Source: Polyangium jinanense (GTDB lineage: Bacteria; Myxococcota; Polyangia; Polyangiales; Polyangiaceae). Taken from it: DNA of 64,000 nucleotides. Both the position numbers and the translations under genes were made by a program. Location of the stretch: positions 138,319 to 202,318 of the forward strand of contig NZ_JAGTJJ010000013.1 of NCBI RefSeq assembly GCF_028435365.1, read 5' to 3'. The notes under the pieces were generated by a model. That model had not been told where the DNA came from. It ran no database searches and saw only the letters and a program-made list of their open reading frames with translations. Positions 10,218 through 18,700 of the stretch are shown piece after piece. Numbering within the stretch: position 1 is the first letter of the stretch; each line of letters begins with the position of its first letter.

Positions 10218-10880
10218 ATGCAAGGGCTCACCGAGCGCCAACAGCAGGTTCTGCATTACATCCGCCAGTCCATCAACGAGCGGGGGTATCCGCCCACGCT
10301 GCGAGAGATCGGCGCGCACATGGGCATTCGCTCCACGAACGGGGTGAACGACCATCTGCGCGCGCTCGAGCGGAAGGGATACTTGACGCGGGAGGACATG
10401 AAGAGCCGCGCCTTGCGGCCGAAGGACATGTCGGCCGCGAACGCCCGAGCGGACGAGCCGATCTCGATGCCCGAGGCGCCCGAGGACGACCTCCTCGAGG
10501 TCCCGGTTGTCGGCCGGATTGCCGCGGGTCTGCCCCTCCTCGCCGAGGAGCACCTCATCGACACGGTCCGCATCGATCGGATGCTCGTGCGGGGCGGCCG
10601 CGAGATCTTCGGCTTGAAGGTCACGGGCGACTCGATGATCGAGGCCGGCATCCTGAACGGCGACTACATCTTCGTGCGGCGCCAGGCCACGGCGCAGCGC
10701 GGCGAGATCGTAGTGGCGCTCATCGGGGACGAGGCGACGGTCAAGTACTACTTCCCCGAGAAGGACTACGTCCGGTTCCAGCCGGCGAACTCGAAGATGG
10801 CCCCGATCCTCGTGCGGGCCTCGGACTTCAAGCCGACGATGCTGCTCGGCGTCGTGGTCTCGGTATTCCGCCGACTTTGA
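10218..10880 (+). CDS. lexA: SOS repressor LexA
   Basis: 220-residue repressor and autopeptidase. The N-terminal winged helix (residues 1-65) contains the LexA hallmark RGYPPTLREIG. The RecA-stimulated cleavage site is Ala103-Gly104 (RIAAGLP), the nucleophile is Ser139 in GDSMIEAG and the general base is Lys176 in ATVKYY. The Ser-Lys spacing of 37 equals that of E. coli LexA. The start at 10218 fits the family; a longer frame from 10119 lacks support. A good promoter lies directly upstream, so the message may be almost leaderless. Confidence 0.97.
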   Translation: MQGLTERQQQVLHYIRQSINERGYPPTLREIGAHMGIRSTNGVNDHLRALERKGYLTREDMKSRALRPKDMSAANARADEPISMPEAPEDDLLEVPVVGRIAAGLPLLAEEHLIDTVRIDRMLVRGGREIFGLKVTGDSMIEAGILNGDYIFVRRQATAQRGEIVVALIGDEATVKYYFPEKDYVRFQPANSKMAPILVRASDFKPTMLLGVVVSVFRRL

Positions 10881-10946
10881 CCGTATCCCGCGTGTCACAG
10901 CACCGTTGACGCGCGACGCGCACGCTTGATAGCGTCCCGGACACGG

Positions 10947-11321
10947 ATGGGAGCGACGGATCGGTTCCGTCGTCGCTCCAGAAAGAACGCGATCGTGAAG
11001 GCGCACGTGCGGCGGTTCCGAACTGGGCTCCTGGCAGCGGTGGGGATCTTCTCCCTCGTCGGCGCGACCGGCTGTGGTGGATCGATCTACGCGATCACCT
11101 CGAGCAGCGCTTCCTCGAAGCTCGAGACGGCCGAGGCGCTCGGCGCCGAGCGCTACGCGCCCTACGAGTTCTGGTACGCGAAGGAGCACCTCCACAAGGC
11201 GATGGAAGAGGCCTCGACCGCTGATTACGGCGACGCGATCAAGTTCGCGAGCACGGCGGAAGAGTACGCCGAAAAGGCCATCGTTCTCGCGAAGCAGGCG
11301 CACGAAGGATCGGGCCGATGA
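10947..11321 (+). CDS. small lipoprotein, DUF4398-like helical domain
   Basis: About 124 residues from the ATG at 10947. A GTG at 10995, with AGAAAGAA shortly upstream, would give a more normal lipoprotein leader and may be the true start. A basic stretch and hydrophobic segment end in the lipobox GATGC (Cys near residue 43 of this start). The mature part is helical, with regular Ala and Glu/Lys spacing (AKEHLHKAMEEA, FASTAEEYAEKAIVLAKQA), as in DUF4398 proteins. It overlaps the next gene by 4 bp (ATGA). That gene carries a second copy of the same kind of domain, which suggests a paired envelope complex. Confidence 0.75.
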   Translation: MGATDRFRRRSRKNAIVKAHVRRFRTGLLAAVGIFSLVGATGCGGSIYAITSSSASSKLETAEALGAERYAPYEFWYAKEHLHKAMEEASTADYGDAIKFASTAEEYAEKAIVLAKQAHEGSGR

Positions 11322-12526
11322 AGAGCACGCGCGGCGCTACCAAGATGCAGAAGCCGGCTCGTCGGCCGGTGGATCGTTCGCACGGGCGCTGGGCGCTGCC
11401 GGCGCTCGTCGTCATGGCGATCGGGCAGGCCTCGTGCTCGCAGGTCTCCGTCATGCGCGGCGACATCGAGGGCCTCACGAAGGTCGCGGGGCAGGCCGAG
11501 CGCAACGGCGCGATCCGCTGCGCGCCGCGCGAGCTCGCGACGGCGAAGAGCCACCTCACCTTCGCGGAGACGGAGCTCGATCAGGGCTTCTTGTTCAAGG
11601 CGAAGGCGCACCTCGACATCGCGCGCGCGAACGCGCACGCGGCCTATGATCTCTCGCCGCCGCAGAAGTGCGCGGAGCGTGGCTTCGTCGAGGAAGAGCC
11701 GCCGCCGCCGCCGCCCCCGCCGCCGCCTCCTGGAGATTGCGACGGCGACGGCTACCTCGATCCGCAGGACACGAAGTGCCCGTGCGAGGCCGAGACGTGG
11801 AACGGCGTTCAGGACGAGGACGGTTGCCCCGACGATCCGGACACGGACGGCGACGGCCTTCCGAACTCGAAGGACAGCTGCGTCCTCGTGCCGGAGGACA
11901 AGGACGGCTACCTCGACGACGACGGCTGCCCCGAGCTCGACAACGATCTCGACACGATCCTCGACGACGCGGACAAGGATCCCTCGACGGGCAAGAGCTG
12001 CGCGAACGAGCCCGAGGATCCGGACGGGTACGAAGACGTCGACGGCTGCCCCGAACCGGACAACGACAAGGACACGGTCGTCGATCTCGAGGACCAGTGC
12101 CCGAACGAGCCGGGCGTGGTCGGCGGCGACAAGCCTGGGTGCCCGAAGAAGCCTTCTCTCGTCATCGTGACGGAGAAGGAGATCAAGATCACCCAGCAGA
12201 TCCACTTCGAGTTCGACAAGGACAAGATCAAGCCAGACAGCTTCGCGATCCTCGACGCTGTCGCGCAGGTTCTTCAGGACAACCCGAAGATCAAGATCGA
12301 AATCCAGGGCCACACGGACAACAAGGGTTCGGCCGTGTATAACAAGAAGCTCTCGGATCGCCGCGCCGCGGCCGTCTTGAAGTATCTCGTCGCGAAGGGC
12401 ATCGACCCGAGCCGGCTCACGTCGCACGGCTACGGTATGGAAGTGCCCATCGTTCCGAACACGACCGATCAGAATCGCGCGCTCAATCGACGCGTTCAAT
12501 TTGTCCGGACCGAAGGTCAGAAGTAA
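11318..12526 (+). CDS. OmpA-family lipoprotein with calcium-type repeat stalk
   Basis: 402 residues. The leader ends at the lipobox GQASC (Cys near residue 40). Then come a DUF4398-like helical segment (about 45-115), a run of prolines (about 127-137), acidic thrombospondin type 3-like repeats (DxDGDG and EDxDGCPD units, about 139-270, predicted to bind calcium) and a C-terminal OmpA domain (about 285-400) with the peptidoglycan-binding motif GHTDNKGS and the final NRALNRRVQF. It is predicted to be lipid-anchored and to hold the outer membrane to peptidoglycan through a Ca-stiffened rod. It is translationally coupled to the preceding lipoprotein gene. Confidence 0.92.
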   Translation: MKSTRGATKMQKPARRPVDRSHGRWALPALVVMAIGQASCSQVSVMRGDIEGLTKVAGQAERNGAIRCAPRELATAKSHLTFAETELDQGFLFKAKAHLDIARANAHAAYDLSPPQKCAERGFVEEEPPPPPPPPPPPGDCDGDGYLDPQDTKCPCEAETWNGVQDEDGCPDDPDTDGDGLPNSKDSCVLVPEDKDGYLDDDGCPELDNDLDTILDDADKDPSTGKSCANEPEDPDGYEDVDGCPEPDNDKDTVVDLEDQCPNEPGVVGGDKPGCPKKPSLVIVTEKEIKITQQIHFEFDKDKIKPDSFAILDAVAQVLQDNPKIKIEIQGHTDNKGSAVYNKKLSDRRAAAVLKYLVAKGIDPSRLTSHGYGMEVPIVPNTTDQNRALNRRVQFVRTEGQK

Positions 12527-12580
12527 AACCTCGGTACCGACCAGCCCTCCCCCCTCGCTCCTCCCGGAGGACAGACCGCC

Positions 12581-14356
12581 GTGTATCTTCGTCCGTTTGG
12601 GTCGTTCGCTGCCTTTGCGCTCTCCGCCGTCCTCGTGGGTGGCCTTTGTGGTTACCCGAGCACAGCCTTCGCGGCAGGCGAGAAGGACAAAGAGGCCCTC
12701 AAGCTCCACGACCAGGCGATGGACGAGGATTACCTCGCCGTCGAGTTCGACAAGGCCGAGAAGAAGCTCAAGGATGCGCTCAAGAAGTGCGGAGACGATG
12801 GTTGCAGCCCCAAGGTTGTGGGCAAGCTGCACGTCGCGCTCGGCACGGTCTACGGCGGCTCGAACAAGCTCGACAAGGCCAAGGAAGAGTTCATCGAGGC
12901 CCTCAAGGCCGATCCTTCCGCCACGCTGATCGAGTCGCTCACCACGCCCGAGCTGACGAAGGCCTTCGAAGAGGCCAAGAAGCAGGCGAAGCCGAGCAAG
13001 CCCACCGGCCCGTCGAAGCCCCCGCCGAGCAGCGAGGACGGCGGCGAGGACGGCGGCGACAAGCCCGGCGGGGATCTCGAGCACACGCCCATCGCGGAGC
13101 AGGCGGTCAACACGCCCGTGCCCGTGTTCATCGAGGTCGGCGACGACGTCACGGTCGAGAAGGCGACGCTCCGGTACAAGCCCTTCGGCGCCTCGAAGTG
13201 GATCTCGCTCGAGATGCAGCGCGTCGGCAAGGGCTGGGGCGCGGAGATCCCGTGCTCGGACGTCACCACGACGGGCGACATCAAGTACTACATCGTCGTC
13301 ACGGACGACGGCGGCGAGCAGCTCAAGGCGGGCTCGCAGAAGGATCCGTACCGCGTCCCGATCAAGCGCGAGCTCGAGGGCGACGAGCCCTCGCTCCCGG
13401 GCAAGAAGCCCCCGCGGCAGTGCAAGGCGAAGGAAGACTGTCCGCCGGGCCTGCCAGGCTGCGAGAAGACCTCCAAAGAGGAGAAGCGCGGCGAGAAGGG
13501 CTGGGGCGCGACCTGCGAGGCTGATCAAGAGTGCCAGGCCGGGCTCATCTGCCAGAACGGCCAGTGCGAAGAGGGCAAGCGCGAGGGCGGCGACGAAGGC
13601 CCCGAGCCCGCCGGCAAGGGCAAGAAGAACATCATCGGGCTCGGCGGTCAGCTCGACCTGATGCTGATCAGCAGCGCCGAGAACGTCTGCTCCGGCGAGA
13701 ACGACACGTACTACTGCTTCCACGCCGGCACGACCGATCGCTTCTTCGGCGATCCGATCTCGGCGACGGGAACGAACGGCATCCAGGGTGGCTTCGGTCT
13801 CGCCGGCGGCCGCGCCTTCGCCTCGTACGATCGCGAGTTCGCCAAGGCCGGCCCGGGCGCGTTCGGCGCGGGCGTCCGCTTCGGCATCGCGTTCGGCGGG
13901 CATCCCTCGTCCGATGAGCAGCCGCCGAACGCGCTCCACCCGCAGATGGTCGCTTTCCCGCCCATCCACGGCGAGCTGCGCGCCTGGTACTCGTTCGGGG
14001 GCAGCCAGTTCGAGCAGGGCCAGATCCGTCCGTTCGGCTTCATCGGCGTCGGCCTCGCGAAGGTCTCGGCGTCCGTGCCCGTCACCGTTTGCGACCGACT
14101 CCAGAAGAACGGCGAGGACGCGATCGCGCCGGAGGACGATGACGCGGAGTGCCCGGGCACGGGCACCCGGTCCTCCGTCCAGCGCGAGCTCGACGCGTAC
14201 CAGATCTCGGGCCTCAACTTCATCTCGGTCGGCGGCGGCGCGACCTACGCCATCACGCCGAACTTCGGCGTGACTGCCGAGATCAAGGCGATGTTCATGT
14301 TGACCACGTTCTCCGTGGTCATCGCGCCCTCCCTCGGCCCCGTCTTCGCCTTCTGA
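12581..14356 (+). CDS. exported outer-membrane protein, beta-barrel-like C-terminus
   Basis: 591 residues from a GTG with a strong Shine-Dalgarno (GGAGG at 12566-12570). A signal peptide ends near AFAAGEKD. Residues 30-130 are TPR-like helices, followed by a Ser/Pro/Gly-rich linker and a beta-sandwich-like segment (about 165-270) that starts with the phrase PVPVFIEVGDDV. A Cys-rich stretch (about 285-335) contains the repeat-type motif CxAxxDCPPG and CEADQECQAGLICQNGQC. The last 240 residues alternate hydrophobic and polar residues and end in FAF, as in outer-membrane barrels. Such proteins are common in myxobacteria but uncharacterised. It lies 54 bp after the OmpA lipoprotein gene and is probably co-expressed. 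Confidence 0.8.
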   Translation: MYLRPFGSFAAFALSAVLVGGLCGYPSTAFAAGEKDKEALKLHDQAMDEDYLAVEFDKAEKKLKDALKKCGDDGCSPKVVGKLHVALGTVYGGSNKLDKAKEEFIEALKADPSATLIESLTTPELTKAFEEAKKQAKPSKPTGPSKPPPSSEDGGEDGGDKPGGDLEHTPIAEQAVNTPVPVFIEVGDDVTVEKATLRYKPFGASKWISLEMQRVGKGWGAEIPCSDVTTTGDIKYYIVVTDDGGEQLKAGSQKDPYRVPIKRELEGDEPSLPGKKPPRQCKAKEDCPPGLPGCEKTSKEEKRGEKGWGATCEADQECQAGLICQNGQCEEGKREGGDEGPEPAGKGKKNIIGLGGQLDLMLISSAENVCSGENDTYYCFHAGTTDRFFGDPISATGTNGIQGGFGLAGGRAFASYDREFAKAGPGAFGAGVRFGIAFGGHPSSDEQPPNALHPQMVAFPPIHGELRAWYSFGGSQFEQGQIRPFGFIGVGLAKVSASVPVTVCDRLQKNGEDAIAPEDDDAECPGTGTRSSVQRELDAYQISGLNFISVGGGATYAITPNFGVTAEIKAMFMLTTFSVVIAPSLGPVFAF

Positions 14357-14467
14357 TTCTGTCCACGTCCCCCGACGTGCGACCCGACTCTTCCACGAAA
14401 ATTCGTCCGTACACCAACGATCTTCGAGGCGCTGTGGTCTTCGCCGACGAGCGCTAGAAGATCGTCG

Positions 14468-15019
14468 GTGAACTACGAGAGGTTCCAGGTCGAGGTGATC
14501 GAGCTCGGCAGCCGCGGTGTTCCGCTCACCGTGGCCAACGTGGTCGCGCACCTGCGGACGCCACCCGCGCGCGTGCAAGGCGGGCTCGACAGGATGGCTC
14601 GCGAGGGCCTGCTCGATCTCGAGGTCGACGAGAACGAGGGTTTTGTCGTCTACCGCGTCCGCGGCCTCTCCACGACCGCGCCGCGCCCACGCAGGCGCGA
14701 GGCAAGGCCGATGCAGGCCGATCGCGCCATGCCCATGACGTACGAGCCGCCGAGCCTGCTCACGGTGAGGCGGAAGAGCGTGACGCTCGCGGTCGTGCTC
14801 GGCGCGCTCGTCCCAGGGATCGGGCTCGCGTATGCCGCGCCGCTGCGCGTGGTGCTCGCCGCGTCGCTCCTCGTGATGGTGTTCGGACGCGTGCTCGGCG
14901 CGAGCTTGATCTTCGCGCCTCTGTTCTGGGTGTTCGCCATCTGCGTGTCTGCACTCTTCGGCGGGCTCTACGCCGTCCGCTACAACCAGGAAGGGCACCG
15001 CGCGCGGCTGCTCTCCTGA
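14468..15019 (+). CDS. winged-helix-like membrane protein of unknown function
   Basis: 183 residues from a GTG start. Residues 5-65 look like a small winged-helix unit (VTAN-type segment LTVANVVAHLRTPPARVQGGLDRMAREGLL). A Pro/Arg-rich linker follows, then two hydrophobic helices (about 101-122 and 135-165) and a short basic tail. A cytoplasmic DNA- or protein-binding head tethered to the membrane is a reasonable reading. I do not recognise a named family. It converges on the PilZ gene 55 bp downstream. Confidence 0.7.
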   Translation: MNYERFQVEVIELGSRGVPLTVANVVAHLRTPPARVQGGLDRMAREGLLDLEVDENEGFVVYRVRGLSTTAPRPRRREARPMQADRAMPMTYEPPSLLTVRRKSVTLAVVLGALVPGIGLAYAAPLRVVLAASLLVMVFGRVLGASLIFAPLFWVFAICVSALFGGLYAVRYNQEGHRARLLS

Positions 15020-15073
15020 ACGTCGAAACGATCGCGCGGCGCTCCACGCGACGCTCGTGTCGTTCGTGCGTAG

Positions 15074-15430
15074 CTACGAGAGGATCTGGAACAACGACAG
15101 CAGCGTGCCTGCGTCGTGGTGCTCGAAGCGGATGCCGACCCGCGTGCGACGACCGCCGGGCGTGCCGCGGCGGATCCAGGCGACGGTGCCGTTCAAGCGG
15201 AGCGGGTCCCAGAGCGACGGCGTCGTCACTTCGAGGGTGACGGACGTATCGGGAGTGAGCTCGTTTCCCGCGCTGGCCGAATTGTCGCGCTCGAGGAGCT
15301 CGATGCCGGCGCCGCCGAGGCCGAGATCTCGGATGGTGACGCCGCGGGCGCGGCCCTCCTGGTCGAGGAGGGTTGCCTCGAGCTCCATGCGCTTTCGTCC
15401 GTGCGCGCGGAAGTGGTCCCGAACGGACAT
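15074..15430 (-). CDS. single-domain PilZ protein
   Basis: 118 residues, essentially one PilZ barrel. The N-terminal basic stretch (HGRKRMELEATL) corresponds to the RxxxR part of the c-di-GMP site. The second motif, usually D/NxSxxG, reads DLGLGG, so the Ser is replaced. The end contains the typical GIRFEHHD strand. c-di-GMP binding is therefore possible but not certain. It is divergent from the next PilZ gene, with 241 bp between them. Confidence 0.85.
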   Translation of the reverse strand: MSVRDHFRAHGRKRMELEATLLDQEGRARGVTIRDLGLGGAGIELLERDNSASAGNELTPDTSVTLEVTTPSLWDPLRLNGTVAWIRRGTPGGRRTRVGIRFEHHDAGTLLSLFQILS

Positions 15431-15671
15431 GCGGAAATGATATCTCTATCGTAGAGGCGACACATGCGCGGCGCGCTCGATCCGCGGGATCGGCGAGCGA
15501 GCCCGAGCGTGCGGGCGTCTCTGGGCAAACGAGGGCACGGAAAGTTTCCGGCCGGAGGCCGTTACAACGTAGTTGGGTTTGTGCGCGACCTCAAGGTAAC
15601 ATCCGCGCCGCTGCTCGCGCCGGGGCGACCCGGAGCGACCCTTCGTTGATCGAGATGGGAGCTCTACCCTG

Positions 15672-17261
15672 ATGGCTGAGGACACTCGTAAGGACGCCCG
15701 GACGAAGGTGCTCTCGATGACCGTGCGCTACAAGAGCGCCACCGTCGACGAGTTCATCGAGAACCATTCACACGACGTCAGCAAAGGCGGCATCTTCATC
15801 AAGACGACGTCGACGTCGCCCTTCCCCCCCGGAACGCTGCTCAAATTCGAGATCCGCATCCAGGAGGAGAAGTCCGTGCTGACCGGCGTCGGACGCGTCG
15901 TCTGGAAGCGTGATTCGGATCAGGCGACCGACGAGTCGCCCGCCGGCATGGGCGTCAAGTTCATCAAGATCGACGACGAATCGAAGGCGATGATCCAGCG
16001 CCTCGTCGACAACCAGAAGGGTGGCCCGAACGCGTACGACGCGGGCAAACCCGAAGGCTCGAGCGACGACGGTGACGGCGCGGCGACGCCGGCGCCCACG
16101 GCGGCCGCGGCGAAGACCGGTCCGCGCGCATCGACGATGCTCGGGCTCGGCGCGGTCGGCGCTGCGGCGAAGGCCGCGGGCAGGCCGACGACGGGCGCCG
16201 ACGACAAGAAGAGCGAGTCGAGCGGCGGCGGCGGGTTCTTCCCGTCCACGACGCCCGAGCAGGACATGCCGCCGCCGGAGGAGCGCACCGTGATGCGCCA
16301 GGCCGCGGAGCTCCTGAAGCAAGCGCTCGCGGGCACGGGCAGCTCGCTCGACGACGTGAGCGGCGGCAAGATCGAGCTCGCCAAGGAAGCGCCGAAGGCC
16401 GAGGAAAAGAAGGCCGAGGAAAAGAAGGCCGAGGAGAAGAAGGCCGAGCCCAAGGCCGAAGCGAAGGCCGAGGAGCCCAAGGCCGAAGCGAAGGCCGAGG
16501 AGCCCAAGGCCGAAGAGCCCAAGGCCGAGGAGAAGGTCGAGGAGCCCAAGGCCGAGGAGAAGGCCGAGGAGCCCAAGGCCGAAGCGAAGGCCGAGGAGCC
16601 CGAGGCCGAGGAGAAGAAGGCCGACTCCGAGAAGCCGGTCTCGAAGAAGCCCGAGAGCAAGGCGGGCTCGACGACGAAGAAGAGCGACGGCGAAGACCGC
16701 CGCGAGGCGAAGACCGTCGACGTGCGCGGCACGAAGGCGAAGGCCGGCGAAGGCAAGAGCGGCGGCGCGAAGCCCAAGGCGGCCGCGGCAAAGGCGGCGC
16801 CTCCGCCCCCCGAGCCCGTCGAGGAGAGCAGCGGCGGCAGCGGTCGGATCCTCGCGATCCTGCTCATCGCGGCGGCGATCGGCGGCGGTCTCTTCCTCGC
16901 GCTCGGCCAGAGCAAGAACGAGACGCCCCCCGCGCCCACCCCGCAGGTCCAGCCGACGGTCAAGCCCGAGGTCAAGGCGGCGCCCACGCCCGCCCCGACC
17001 CCGGAGGTCGTGCCTGCGGCCTCGGCGAACGCGGCGGAGCCTGCGTCCTCGGCGAACGCGGCGCCCACCACGACGGCGAGCGCAGCGGCGCCCCCCGCGA
17101 CGGCGGCGCCCACCGCGGAGCCGAAGACCGAGAAGAAGACGGAGCCGAAGCCCGCCGCGACGCCGGCCGAGCCGAAGCCCGCCGCGCCGCCGGCCGAAGA
17201 GAAGCCGAAGCCGGCGCCGGCCGCGCCCAAGCCCCCCTCGGGCGGCGACGACTACGAGTGA
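15672..17261 (+). CDS. PilZ domain protein with Lys/Ala/Glu-rich repeats and a C-terminal membrane segment
   Basis: 529 residues. Residues 1-115 form a PilZ-like domain with the motif HDVSKGGIFI (DxSxxG kept) and GMGVKFIKID; the N-terminal Arg motif is weak (RTKVLSMTVRYK). Residues 240-315 are tandem KAEEPKAE-type repeats, probably a long charged rod. A membrane helix lies near residue 393-412 (ILAILLIAAAIGGGLFLAL), followed by an Ala/Pro/Lys-rich tail. This is a TolA/TonB-like layout with a PilZ head instead of a translocating domain. The PilZ head would be cytoplasmic and the tail periplasmic (inference). An open start at ATG 15672 is preceded by a GGGAGCT-type ribosome site. Confidence 0.85.
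   Translation: MAEDTRKDARTKVLSMTVRYKSATVDEFIENHSHDVSKGGIFIKTTSTSPFPPGTLLKFEIRIQEEKSVLTGVGRVVWKRDSDQATDESPAGMGVKFIKIDDESKAMIQRLVDNQKGGPNAYDAGKPEGSSDDGDGAATPAPTAAAAKTGPRASTMLGLGAVGAAAKAAGRPTTGADDKKSESSGGGGFFPSTTPEQDMPPPEERTVMRQAAELLKQALAGTGSSLDDVSGGKIELAKEAPKAEEKKAEEKKAEEKKAEPKAEAKAEEPKAEAKAEEPKAEEPKAEEKVEEPKAEEKAEEPKAEAKAEEPEAEEKKADSEKPVSKKPESKAGSTTKKSDGEDRREAKTVDVRGTKAKAGEGKSGGAKPKAAAAKAAPPPPEPVEESSGGSGRILAILLIAAAIGGGLFLALGQSKNETPPAPTPQVQPTVKPEVKAAPTPAPTPEVVPAASANAAEPASSANAAPTTTASAAAPPATAAPTAEPKTEKKTEPKPAATPAEPKPAAPPAEEKPKPAPAAPKPPSGGDDYE
16399..16620. repeat. in-frame repeat array (AAGGCCGAGGAG-type) in the PilZ rod
   Basis: Consecutive 6- to 24-bp units built from codons for Lys-Ala-Glu-Glu/Pro. 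They are nearly perfect at the DNA level, so copy number is likely to vary between strains. Confidence 0.85.
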
Positions 17262-17457
17262 TCCGCCGCGGGCGGCTGCGATCCGGCCGCCCGCGCTTCG
17301 CTCGACGCCCTCCCCTCCCCTTCCGCTCCCGCTTCCTCCTCGCCACCTCGTGCCTGCCCCGCACTTCGCAGCGCGGGCGGATGCATCGTGTCCATCTATT
17401 AAACCCGTCGAGCGGCATGGTGCGCGCCGCGTGTCGCCGCGTATCATGCGGACCTGA

Positions 17458-18462
17458 ATGAGCGGCGCTGGGTCGTCGGGTTCCAGGCAGGGCGCAGAGC
17501 GCGGCGTGATCGCCGAGGCAGCCACCGTGTATGCGCCGGCGTTGCCGGGGCAGGCGCCGCGCGCGCGACCTGCACCGACGCGTAGTCGAGGCGCGCTGGC
17601 CGTGGCGCTCGCGGGCGTGGGGCTCGTTGGCGTCGTGGGCATCGTCGCGCTCGCGATCATGCTGCGTGGCACGGCGCCGATCGACGCGCTCGAGCAGAGT
17701 TCGTCCGCGGCGGAGGTGAACGACGCGGGTTCGGCGCAGGATGCAGCGCCGGTGGTGATCGTGGCGTCGACGCCGGTCGTGACGAAAGATCCTCCGCCGA
17801 CGAAGACGAATCGCGCGACGGCGGAGGAGCTCGATGCGGCGCGGTCGAAGGGCGCGACTGCGCTCGCGACGCTCGTGGAGCGGTACCCCGACGATCCGGA
17901 TGTGCTTCGCGCGCTCGTCAGCGCGTACACGCGCGACAAGACAAACTACGCCAAGGCGATGACGACCGTGCGCAAGCTCCTCGTGGTCTCGCCGGAGATG
18001 ACGAAGGATCCGGACGTCAAGCAGGCGCTCTTGATCGTGGCGAACGGTCCGGTGGACGTCGCGGCGACGGCGCTCGACATCATGGGCAAGGAGATGGGTC
18101 CGCGTGGGCCCGAGCTGCTCTACGAGCTCCTCAGCGCGTCGGGCCTCGGCAAGTTTCCGAAGGACCGCGCGACCCGGTTGTTCACGGATCCCAAGGTCAA
18201 GGAGCTTGCCGGGCCTGGGCTGCTCGTCGCGAACGATCTTCGCGCGGCGGCGGGATGCGATCGCAAGAAGCTCTTCGCGCGCGCGGCCAAGGAAGGCGAC
18301 GAGCGCGCGCTCGGGCACCTCAAGCCGTTGCTCGCGACAAAGGGCTGCAGCTGGCACCGCCAAGCCGACTGCTTCGCGTGCCTCGGTGATCGCAAGGACC
18401 TTCGCGCGACGATCGACGCCATCACGAAGCGCCTCGATCAGGCCGGCTCATCCAAGCAGTAA
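17458..18462 (+). CDS. single-pass membrane protein, helical repeat exterior
   Basis: 334 residues. A short cytoplasmic N-terminus is followed by one membrane helix near residues 48-70 (VALAGVGLVGVVGIVALAIML), then a Ser/Ala/Pro linker and a C-terminal helical region (about 120-330) that looks like degenerate TPR or HEAT repeats. Three cysteines cluster near the end (CSWHRQADCFACLGD), possibly disulfide-bonded in the periplasm. I do not recognise a family. The ATG at 17458 was chosen; it lies 196 bp after the PilZ gene, enough for its own promoter. Confidence 0.7.
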   Translation: MSGAGSSGSRQGAERGVIAEAATVYAPALPGQAPRARPAPTRSRGALAVALAGVGLVGVVGIVALAIMLRGTAPIDALEQSSSAAEVNDAGSAQDAAPVVIVASTPVVTKDPPPTKTNRATAEELDAARSKGATALATLVERYPDDPDVLRALVSAYTRDKTNYAKAMTTVRKLLVVSPEMTKDPDVKQALLIVANGPVDVAATALDIMGKEMGPRGPELLYELLSASGLGKFPKDRATRLFTDPKVKELAGPGLLVANDLRAAAGCDRKKLFARAAKEGDERALGHLKPLLATKGCSWHRQADCFACLGDRKDLRATIDAITKRLDQAGSSKQ

Positions 18463-18512
18463 CCTCGCGAGGGCTCCGGGGGGGAGCAAGGTCAACGAGG
18501 TTGGGTACGGGG

Positions 18513-18584
18513 TGGGCGCAACAGGATTTGAACCTGTGACTTCATCCGTGTGAAGGATGCACTCTACCGCTGAGTTATGCGCCC
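18513..18584 (-). tRNA. tRNA-Val, anticodon CAC
   Basis: A 72-nt cloverleaf on the minus strand: 7-bp acceptor stem (GGGCGCA with TGCGCCC), 4-bp D stem, 5-bp anticodon stem CATCC/GGATG with loop TTCACAC, and 5-bp T stem ACAGG/CCTGT with loop TTCAAAT. The anticodon CAC reads GUG. A full CCA end is not encoded. Confidence 0.95.
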
Positions 18585-18700
18585 GTTCGAGAGTTTGGCG
18601 GGGCGTGGGTCACTTCCCGCCGCGGCTCGACGACGGCGACATGACTAGCTCAAGCCATGTCGTCCGACAAGTGTTTTGATGATGGGGACGCTCGGAAAGT

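Noticed and set aside
11225..14998. Long minus-strand open frame of about 1,250 codons
   Set aside because: It lies antisense to the OmpA lipoprotein and the outer-membrane protein, which have clear domains; its own composition is Arg/Glu/Leu noise.
15768..17939. Minus-strand open frame with leucine/glycine repeats
   Set aside because: It is the mirror of the Lys/Ala/Glu repeat array of the PilZ protein.
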